NCBI RefSeq assembly: GCF_030265065.1
Contig: NC_080395.1
Location: forward strand, 503,501 to 567,500
Length of the DNA stretch: 64,000 nucleotides
From: Corythoichthys intestinalis
Taxonomy: Eukaryota > Chordata > Actinopteri > Syngnathiformes > Syngnathidae
Direction of reading: 5' to 3'
Shown piece by piece: positions 10,726 through 18,995 of this stretch. A program made the translations under genes and the position numbers. Under the pieces are notes generated by a model that worked only from the letters and a program-made list of their open reading frames with translations, searched no databases and was not told the origin of the DNA. Position 1 is the first letter of the stretch; each line of letters starts with the position of its first letter.

Positions 10726-11187
10726 CCATGATAAAATTTGCCACTTCCGGTCCGCCATGTTTGTTGGAAGAACGATCGCTACTTCGGGCATTACAACTGC
10801 AACGAAACTTAGGACTTCTAAATGACTTCCTTCAGGAATGGCAACGTCTTATAGAGATAGTTTGGGAGCAAATGAACGCCATCGGTATGACGCTAAGATA
10901 GGATTGATTGCAGGGAAGGATCCATATACCCTTCAAAAAGAGGACTTTACCAAAGACCCGACATTCTTGCCAGCCGTCACATATTTTGATATCGTAAATT
11001 ACCTTATCAATGCAAAAAGTGACCTAAACACAAACACGTTTAGGCTCAAGGCGTCCTCCTCTTAACCCTTGTGTGCTGATTTGTTTTTGCGACACATAGG
11101 AAAAAACGTCCCATTTTGGGACCTTGCGTTGAAGTGTAATATCAAAGTCATTTCTGAATATTATCTTGCTTGCGACCACTCAAAATG
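10726..11187 (+). mobile_element. ISL2EU-like transposon fragment at the junction of units A and B
   Basis: Non-duplicated sequence between the two segmental units. It contains the frame at 10838-11065, similar to the N-terminal part of the YqaJ-nuclease-like proteins that accompany THAP-domain transposases in ISL2EU-type elements. Another piece of the same transposon type is at about 52000-52930. Ends are not defined. Confidence 0.5.
10838..11065 (+). pseudogene. Fragment of a YqaJ-associated transposon protein
   Basis: The 75-codon frame contains YRDSLGANERHRYDAKIGLI, then GKDPYTLQKEDF, then PAVTYFDIVNYLI. This order (Y-R-x-x-L, G-x-DPY, LP-x-VTY-x-DIVNYL) is a signature I recognise from many fish transposon proteins with a C-terminal YqaJ domain. 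Only this N-terminal stretch remains; the nuclease domain is absent. No host function is implied. Confidence 0.5.
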
Positions 11188-11356
11188 GCACATTTTAGAT
11201 CCAGGAATTGGCACCCTCCAAGCGGCTTTTCTCAGCACTCCCCATACTAGTGGCTGTGAAGGAACAAGAAAGAGGGCATGTACTTGCTTCATAAGGCGTG
11301 GTGCGACATCACACCTTGCACAAGTTCAAAAACTACCATCTGCAGGAGGATTTAAC

Positions 11357-11571
11357 TTCAGTTCAATTCTATTTATATAGCCCTTAATCACAACAAGGTT
11401 GTCTCAAAGGGCTTTGCAGAGGCAATATGACACACAATCAGAAACAGCAAATGAAGCAAACAAAGATGAATAAATAAAGTTCAAGTCCTGGGCATCCCCC
11501 ATCCTTAGACCCTCCATGTTGGCAAGGAAAAACTCCAAAAACTCCAGAGTCTTTGGGAGAAAATGAGAAAC
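11357..11571. mobile_element. Interspersed repeat (CAATTCTATTTATATAGCCC family) inserted in unit B
   Basis: The sequence CAATTCTATTTATATAGCCC followed by CTCAAAGGGCTTTGCAGAGG is a very common teleost repeat. It interrupts GGATTTAACTT/AACGTGATTG; unit A has the uninterrupted phrase TTTAACTTAACGCGATTGC near 6148. The short direct repeat AACTT flanks the insertion. Confidence 0.7.
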
Positions 11572-12077
11572 TTAACGTGATTGCAATCAAAAATACTACT
11601 TGGATAGATAACACACTTCCACACTCCCATATCTTACAGTTCAAAATATCGGAAAATGATTTGAGGGCCTCTTTAAATAAAACAAAAAATAGTGGGGGGA
11701 TCAAAAACCAAAAACTTCTGTAAAAGTAAAACTGAATTTGAAAAGCAAGTGATATTGACATAAAAACTTATTGTTTGCCTGGGAATATAAAATTGATTGC
11801 ATTTTTAATGGTTACATTAAACACATTCACTGCCAGCACAGAAGTATCGAGAGTATTCACAGAATATACATTTTAGTTGCTCATAAAGAGTGTTTTTCAT
11901 ATGCATTTCTTAACGGCAAGAGACGTCCAATCCTTTTCACCGTGTATGAGGGCTGTTTCAGTGTCAATGACAATCCATTTTGATGGGGAGGACTGACAAG
12001 ACGACCAATAGGTTAAGCACGTCTGTCCGCGAACTGGCTCTATTTTGTGTACATAATAAATGTGCACACGTCGTCAG

Positions 12078-12488
12078 CAGGGCCGGCCCCGCCTATACGC
12101 AGACTATGCAGCTGCTTAGGGCCCCTGACCACTAGGGGGCCCCCAATCTTGCAATGGTTTAATTTATATTCTATTTTGTTTACTGCCGTTTGCTTTATTT
12201 GACTTTTGTGAGTTTTGATACTTGATTACAAGCTCAAAAAAAAGTTAATTCTTAACTTAAGTTAACTTTCAGTTTTGGCGCAATCTACTGTAAGTACTGA
12301 AAATCATTTGGGGTGAGAAGTTTGAAGTATGCAGTGCAACAAAATCTGATTAATACACAAAATATGGACGTATGGGTTGGCTTGCATGTATGGGTTTCAC
12401 AGTACACTTTGACGAAATGGTGGGCCAAAAATATGGGCCCCTTTGCATTTTTTTGCTCAGGGACCCCAAACGGCCTGGGCCAGCCCTG
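12078..12488. mobile_element. hAT-type element (CAGGGCCGGCC family) at the 3' end of C19orf12 sub-copy B1
   Basis: Ends CAGGGCCGGCCCC and GGGCCAGCCCTG, flanked by the perfect 8-bp duplication GTCGTCAG (12070-12077 and 12489-12496). Unit A has the empty site (CACGTCGTCAGTCATTG). The right target duplication overlaps the ancestral stop codon of the C19orf12 last exon, so the insertion replaced the native 3' UTR of that copy. Confidence 0.9.
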
Positions 12489-12492
12489 GTCG

Positions 12493-14470
12493 TCAGTCCT
12501 TGTAGCGCACCTCGGCTCGGAGCTCCTTGGTGACTTAGTTGAACAAGGCGGCCAAGGCGGCCACCAACTGCTGCTGCAGCTTGGGGTTGCCTATCACCAA
12601 GGCGAGCGGCTAGTCCGCCTCCGTCCAGTCCAGACAAAACAGGACGGCCAACACGTCCTCGTACAGTTTCTGCTGCTGCGCCGGCGGGAGCTCGGCCAGG
12701 ATCTGAGGAAGAGGACGGAACTGACCGCCGGCCATCCAGCCCCCCAGCAGGCCTCCTACGACGCCCCCTGTAGGAGGGAAAGTTATGTTGGAATATGTCC
12801 CAAATAACTGGGATAAATAACTCAAAAGCAGCGGGTTGAAAATACTCGCAGGCAGAGCATCTTGTTCCCGTAACATCTGACTTTGTTGGTGGCTATTTTT
12901 ACCCCGTGACTTTACTCTTTTAGTGCTATTGACAACGCTAGACGTCCAATCTCGTGGCAGCCAATCATCCTTCCGTCAAAGAATTTATCACTAGTACGTC
13001 CAATCCATTTGAAGTGGGAGAGTGGCAGCGAATGAACATTGATTATTTGCTTCGAGCCCTCCCACTTCGAATGGAGTAGACGTCTAGCGCCGTCAATGGC
13101 AGCCAATTGCAATGGCGTAGTTACAAATCTGGAAGATGCGGCTAATCCAGAATGCTGCTCTTGTGGAATAATCTGAATAACTGGTTTCCGGTTTCATTTT
13201 GGGCAAAGAACAACAACGACAAAAAAAACCTCAAATGAGAGCATTTGCTCCCATTGTGAAGTGAAATGAGATCATCACTAGTACACATCCAATCCATTTG
13301 AAATGGACCCGGATGTTGAGCGCCGTTAATGCTAGTCAACGGTCATCGGAGATGAGCCGCGCTTACCGACGGCGATGCCAGGCGGTCCGCCCAGCAGGCC
13401 TCCGACGAAGGCGCTGCCCCCCGCCATCAGGGCTCCCTTGCCCGCGCCTCTGACCGCCACCTTGATTCGCTCTTGAGCTGGGATATCGCAGCACAGACAC
13501 ATGACGTCTTCCATCCTGGGGTTGCCCATCACCAAGGCGAGCAGCAGGGCCGCGTCCGTCCAGTCCAGACCCAACAGGACGGCGGACACGTCCTCGTACA
13601 GTTTCTGCCGCTGCGCCGGCGGGAGCTCGGCCAGGATCTGAGGAAGAGGACGGAACTGACCGCCGGCCGTCCAGCCCCCCAGCAGGCCTCCTATGACGCC
13701 CCCTGTAGGAGGGAAAGGTATGTTGGAATATGTCCCAAATAACTGGGAAAAATAACTCCGCAGCAGCGGATGGAAAATAGTCGCGGGCAGAGCAACTTGT
13801 TCAGGTAACATCTGACTTTGTTGGTGGCTATTTTTACCCCGTGACTTTACTCTTTTAGTGCCATTGACAACGCTAGACGTCCAATCTCATGGCAGCCAAT
13901 CATCCTTCCGTCAAAGAGTTTATCACTAGTACGTCCAATCCATTTGAAGTGGGAGAGTGGCAGCGAATGAACATTGATTATTCGCTTCGAGGCCTCCCAC
14001 TTCGAATGGAGTAGACGTCTAGCGCTGTCAATGGCAGCCAATTGCAATGGCGTAGTTACAAATCTGGAAGATGCATCTAATCCAGAATGCTGCTCTTGTG
14101 GAATAATCTGAATAACTGGTTTCCGGTTTCATTTTGGGCAAAGAACAACAACGACAAAAAAAAACCTCAAATGAGAGCATTTGCTCCCATTGTGAAGTGA
14201 AATGAGATCACCACTAGTAGGCATCCAATCCATTTGAAATGGACCTGGATGTCGATCGCCGTTAATGCTAGTCAACGGTCATCGGAGATGAGCCGCGCTT
14301 ACCGACGGCGATGCCAGGCGGTCCGCCCAGCAGGCCTCCGACGAAGGCGCTGCCCCCCGCCATCAGGGCTCCCTTGCCCGCGCTTCTGACCCTCACCTTG
14401 CGTTTCTTTTTAGCTGAGATATCGTCGCACAGATGCATGACGTCTTCCACACTGGGCGGCACCTTCAACG
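12493..14470 (-). pseudogene. c19orf12: Duplicated and fused C19orf12 locus (tandem exon chimera)
   Basis: In minus-strand order: exon 2 of sub-copy B2 (14470-14303), a fused exon (13702-13367; 112 codons) that joins the body of exon 3 ([20 protein letters not shown] to LALVMGN) directly to exon 2 (PRMEDVMCLCCD to PPGIAVG), and exon 3 of sub-copy B1 (12767-12493). All borders keep GT/AG and the same phase. The initiator ATG of copy A is GTG here; the next in-frame ATG is at 14438. From it the three exons read on for 209 codons to a TAG at 12612-12610 in the last exon. A second stop (TAA, 12537-12535) replaces the NYV tyrosine codon, and the last exon carries a 9-bp in-frame duplication. Either a decaying copy or a double-domain protein without the conserved C-terminal tail. 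Confidence 0.8.
13367..13702 (-). other. In-frame fusion exon: C19orf12 exon 3 body joined to exon 2
   Basis: The junction reads GGCAACCCCAGGATGGAAGAC. Exon 3 in sub-copy B1 has GGCAACCCCAAGCTG and exon 2 in copy A has GCGCCCAGGATGG, so the breakpoint lies in the shared CCCA(A/G)G. This suggests microhomology-mediated unequal exchange that removed the exon 3 tail, the intergenic DNA and the exon 2 acceptor. The acceptor (TCCTACAG) and donor (GTAAGCGC) at its borders are intact. Identity between the two sub-copy introns (12768-13366 and 13703-14302) is very high by eye, so the event is recent. Confidence 0.8.
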
Positions 14471-14929
14471 CTACAGGAAAAACAGGCAGGAGTGTGACAA
14501 TATATGGATACGGTGATGTATTGTGACACACTGTATCCTGTTCCGTTATCGATATGCTCTCGCCAAGGATCGATGTTTTCAAAAGATGCCACTGTTTGAT
14601 CAAGGAACCAAATGAAAGTTTCCATAAGGCTGACATCTTCTTTGCATTTTAGCGCCTCACGATGCGTAAACTGTGTACTGCATCTCATTTCTGATTTACA
14701 GGTACGCAGTTCATTCAACAAAATAATTCCAAAAATGTTGTGATGTGAAAATGCATTAGATGCACTGAAAAACTTGGGATTTTGTTGTGCATTCGGGTGT
14801 GTTTTGAATCGTTTTGACAACGATCACAAGAGAAACACTTTTCCCAGAATGCACTTCTGAATTGGCTCCGGAAAATACTTTCAAAGTTGTACGTCAACAA
14901 GTATTTTTGATGTTTAGTAATGAATAAAT
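14471..14929 (-). other. First-intron part of the fused C19orf12 locus
   Basis: Homologous to 7770-8200 of unit A, with a good acceptor (TTTTTCCTGTAG) abutting exon 2. No separate gene is seen. Open frames here (for example 14410-14820) are intron read-through into exon 2. Confidence 0.6.
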
Positions 14930-14937
14930 ATTCGATT

Positions 14938-15531
14938 TAGGGCTGCAGCTATCGATTATTTTAGTAGTCGATTAATCGATGAACTAGTTAGTTCGAATAA
15001 TCGAGATTAATCGGATAAGGAACATGAAAAATTAAAATACCTGAGCTTGGTCTCAAACGGTATTAAAAAAAAAAAAAAAAAAAAAAAAATTAAAAACTGA
15101 GGATCTATGTACAACAAAAGAACAATTGGCTAACTTACATAGCAAAAGTCTGCTAGCTTAAACGCTATAAAATGCTAACATTTTTTTTTTTAAACAATGT
15201 TCTTAACAAATGGTTCAGATACATATTCCCACAAAAAACAGCTAAATATACCTATAAACTAAATTACGAATGCATTGTACAAAACATTAGCTAAAACAAA
15301 AAATTAGCTTATGTTGGTCTTAACAAGGAGCAGCTGGATTTAGCCATGTGAAATGAGGCAGACTAGAGAGCAGTGTATTCACTCAAATCAATGAAACTAC
15401 ATGCAAACACTTTGAAAATAAACCATTACAACGCCACTTTAATGAAACGAATTCTCGAAGCAGCAAAATTTCATTCGAATCTTTTTTTTTAATCGAATAC
15501 TCAAGTAAATCGATGAATCATTGCAGCACTA
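14938..15531. mobile_element. hAT-type element (TAGGGCTGCAGC...CGATTAATCG family), unit B only
   Basis: It starts TAGGGCTGCAGCTATCG and ends CATTGCAGCACTA, flanked by 8-bp duplications ATTCGATT and ATTTGATT (one mismatch). The arms are CGATTAATCGA words. The interior carries CAAAGTGTTTGCATG, the same unit that is tandemly amplified in the larger relative at 23424-26921. It includes poly-A/T runs near 15063 and 15181. Confidence 0.85.
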
Positions 15532-16278
15532 ATTTGATTAATGATTGTGTTTGTTGAAACGAAAATAATAGAGTAATTTGAACGTTTTCTTGGAACTACA
15601 CGATGCCTATCTGGGAAATAGCATTGACCTCACCACCTTGTGTCTCCCTCTGTTGATTTATTATATTTTCTGGTTCTACTACCAAAATATAGACTGAGTT
15701 GCATAAGGGAAACATCGTATCTGGAACGACAGGTTGTAAATTGGGCTGTTTTTTCCTGAACTGCGGGTGTGTTATGAGGTAATTGGGCTGCTTCCGATCT
15801 GGCAACCTTAGACACAGGAACATTTGCCATTTTTTGGTTTGAAGCATACATTTTCAAAAAATTACTGCTGAACTACAAATAATACAAAAATCACGCCATT
15901 TAACTTGAAGAACAGCTCATTTTATAAAAATGCCGATTGACTTGCTGTGCTATCAGTAATTAACATCCATCATTTACTAATAAGAACAACCGTTGATAGA
16001 AATGAAACAAAAGTGAGTATATACAAAGCTTGAGTTTAGCAGTTGAACTGAAAAATATAAACCCAAACTAGTCTCTTCACTGACCAAAAACCACAATTGT
16101 GCGCACAAAAACATTGTTTCATTTTCTCCACTTCACTTTTTGCCGACCAAATCATGTTCGTTGTTGCTTCTTCGACTCATGTAAGGAAGCGGAATCATGT
16201 CTTCATTTTCAATAGCTAAAAAAATTGATTTCATTGGACTCAAATGGATTAAAACACTCCTTTGAGTACTTTTCTTAC
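15532..16278 (-). other. First intron of the unit B C19orf12 locus
   Basis: Homologous to 8220-8963 of unit A with small indels. It lacks the 37-bp tandem repetition seen at 8661-8720. No new element and no gene are seen. Confidence 0.5.
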
Positions 16279-16385
16279 CGGTACTCGTGTTGTAGAAAGT
16301 TAGGTCGAGTTGTTGTGACTCTTGTCCACGACTACCGGTTTCACGCCGGAGAGTAAACAGTCGAGACAAGATCATTCATGGCCAA
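16279..16385 (-). promoter_or_regulatory. c19orf12: First exon and altered promoter of the unit B C19orf12 locus
   Basis: The donor (GTAAGAAAAG after exon end 16279) is conserved with unit A. The ETS-type site of unit A (ACCGGAAGTCG on the minus strand) reads ACCGGTAGTCG here (16331-16342), changing the invariant GGAA core. This suggests weaker or changed transcription of the unit B locus. The start site is inferred by homology only. Confidence 0.45.
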
Positions 16386-16819
16386 TATTAAAAAGTTCTT
16401 TTTAGTTCGTAAAAATGCAACCAATTGAAATTGAAATCTTCCAGCGCGACTAATGATGACCATTATTTAATTGTTTTGGACATTTTAATAAAAAAAAAAC
16501 AAAAACAATCTACACAATAAAATAAACAATAAATAGAGCAGATAATTAACCGCCATCACTGATACTGCTAGTCTGGATTACTTGGTGATAAAAATGAATA
16601 CAAACCTCAATCACTATTAGTGAGCAGTATTAATGTGCCAATTTTATTATAGTTTATTAGCCCCCTACCAGACAAAAGGAATTGGACGTCTAGCGCCGTC
16701 AGTGGCACTTAAACATTAGCAGTCACAGCAAGTCCTCCTAGTTTAAATGAATTGGATGTCTATCATTGTCAATGGCATGCAGTGAGTTAAATACAATGAA
16801 AATACTTGCAAATATTTAG
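16386..16819. other. Upstream flank of the unit B C19orf12 locus
   Basis: AT-rich DNA homologous to 9060-9505, with one GACGTC-type repeat at 16675-16790 (GACGTCTAGCGCCGTCAGTGG, ending GCAGTGAGTTAA). Confidence 0.5.
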
Positions 16820-17812
16820 CAGTGGTGGATGAAGTACTAACTTTTTTTTTTTTTTTTTACTAAAGTAAAAAGTACAGATACAGGTCAAAAATACTTAAGT
16901 AAAAGTACAAGTATCTAAGAAAAAATGACTCAAGTAAAAGTACAAAAGTACTTGCTTTGGAATTTACAAGTGAAAAATAAAAGTATGTTCTCCCAATGCA
17001 AAAAAAACAAACAAAAACATTTTGAGATATATATATGTGTGTGTGTGTCTAACGGGTGCGCGCAGGTTCGTTGAGTGCATTGCATAGAAACCTCCCTCCT
17101 AATGCCTTCAAGAGGGTGCGCTGGCAGCTGAAGCCGCTAGCTTAGACTTTTAGCTCGGTGGCCAGCGCGCTCGCCCGCCGTGTGAGATGTGTTGTGCGGC
17201 ACGGGTGCGACTCGCGTCATGTGACGCGGTTCCATGCAGACCGGTTACATATGAGTATATATTGTATCGAAAGAGCAATATCTGAGCTAATATTCAACTA
17301 AAGAACCAGATAATTGACTGCTTAATTTGTTTTAAACTTTTCAGAATGGGGGAAAAACAAGCAATCAAATTGTTAAATTGCACTGTAAACAGAAGCATAA
17401 CAAACTAAAAAAACTCCAAAACTCAACTTACTGACGGATTGCAAGCAACTATCAGCACCCATCTGAAGGCGCGTTGCTCTCATTGTTGGTTTTTATTGGT
17501 CATTTTCTTGTTCACCTGCCTAATCTTGCTTGTACTCATGTTGCCGCCTCTAGTGCTCAATGACGGTATAGTTGCACAGGGTTTATTGATTGTGCCGAAG
17601 GCATGAAACCGAAATGATCAATTCACCATGAGGAAATTAAAACAACCCCAAACAAAAATAACGTGTTACGCAGGTGACAATTTGATGAGTAGCGAGTAAA
17701 AAGTATAGATACGGGCTGTAAAAGTAAAAAGTACCACTCCGTATTTGTACTCCAGTAAAGTACAGATACACAGAAAATGTACTTAAGGTCAGTAACAAAC
17801 ATTCCACCACTG
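16820..17812. mobile_element. hAT-type element of the CAGTGGTGGATGAAGTAC family, unit B copy
   Basis: Same ends, same orientation and same 8-bp target duplication ATATTTAG (16812-16819 and 17813-17820) as the unit A copy at 9506-10672. It was therefore inherited through the duplication, not independently inserted. It contains the tRNA-like segment at about 17140-17245. Confidence 0.88.
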
Positions 17813-18000
17813 ATATTTAGTTTTAGTTTAGTTTTTGACCCATTAAGGATCAGCGACATCTGTCCCAGAAAGGGATGGACAAAAACATAAACCCATAAGC
17901 CCAACCCTTAAATATATATATAAATATATATATTTTTAAATTCTAAAAAAAACAATTATCAGAAACGTCTTCTTTTTCCCAGCTCCAAGACGACTGACAC

Positions 18001-18171
18001 CGCTCACTCCTCCCAATCTTTTGGGGCGGTTCTTGATGACGTCAGGCAAAGCGGGCGGACTCTTTGGGTAAACAACAAGTCCGCGATCAAAACAAATCTG
18101 CAGCATCAACTAAGCTCGACGACCGCGCCCCGAACAACAACAAGGAGAATATTTATTTTTGACACGTTCGG
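18001..18171 (+). promoter_or_regulatory. Promoter and noncoding first exon of the TP53INP-family gene
   Basis: A perfect palindromic CRE, TGACGTCA (18037-18044), lies between two GC-box-like motifs, GGGGCGG (18022-18028) and GGGCGG (18053-18058). The sequence then runs into an exon ending TTCGG at 18171, followed by the donor GTGAGT. CREB/ATF control would fit a stress-responsive gene. The exact start is not visible; no TATA box lies at a suitable distance upstream of the exon. Confidence 0.6.
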
Positions 18172-18983
18172 GTGAGTTAAAACACGCTTGCTATCTTTGA
18201 GGAGAAACTTGACAACCTTTTAACATATCGTTCTTTGTCTTTTGTCCTCTGCCGTGACGTCACTTCAGCTGTTGTTGCCCAAACTAGTCTAACGGAGGGA
18301 ACTCACAGTGGCCAGATAATACATCGCTCTCTTAAGTACTAAGTAAGTACTAAGTCTAAGTATTTAGTCTCAAGTCCTAAATTATGGTGGCCAAATAACG
18401 CAGGCTTAAATTGCAAGCTAATACGCCTTGGATACGCTTGCTCACAGTTGCAGTTTTTTCCCCTCGATTATTTTGACTTAAAAAAAAGAAAGAAAAAAAA
18501 AACCCCTCGTGTATGGCGTCATCTAATGTTATCAACTCTTTCGAGATTTGTATAAAATGAGGTGGTGGGAGACGCGTTAGTTTCACTGGGTGTGATGACA
18601 ATAATGGAATTTGATGTGTTTGTTGTATAATGTTTGTCAATGTAGTTGCTTTGAGGTATGTGTGTCCTCTGTGGGATATTTTTTGTGGGGTCGGGGGTGT
18701 AACGTGAGGTCACGTATGCTGTACATCTATAAATCACTGTGACGTAATACGTCAAAACGTTGGGAACTCCTGACAGGCGCCGTGTGCGGTGGCGGCCACA
18801 AGAGGGAGACAAAAGTCTTTCTTGTTATGGAGATGCTTTTCAAAGCAGGGCTCCAGTCCCACATACACCATAAATATTGCTTCAAACTCTTGATTTGATT
18901 GTGGGAAAAAAAGTCAAAAGCTCAATTTTGTGTCTTTACACCTCTCATAAATGATCACAATGATTATATTTCATTTCACGCAG
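18172..18983 (+). other. First intron of the TP53INP-family gene
   Basis: Intron from GTGAGT (18172) to the acceptor TTTCATTTCACGCAG (18969-18983). It includes a poly-A/pyrimidine stretch near 18480 and two CGT-rich motifs around 18735. No repeat family is recognised. Confidence 0.6.
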
Positions 18984-18995
18984 TTTTCCACGACG

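Larger units (their letters stand above)
11188..17955. repeat. Tandem segmental duplication, unit B
   Basis: Direct-orientation homologue of unit A (5987-10725). Its extra length comes from three later transposon insertions (about 11357-11571, 12078-12488, 14938-15531) and a further internal duplication of about 0.94 kb involving the C19orf12 exons (12493-14302). Confidence 0.9.

Noticed and set aside
12313-12807. 164-codon plus-strand open frame
   Set aside because: It is antisense to C19orf12 exon 3 of sub-copy B1 and runs in from a hAT element; open only because the antisense of the GC-rich exon lacks stops.
13473-13742. 89-codon plus-strand frame
   Set aside because: Antisense of the fused C19orf12 exon.
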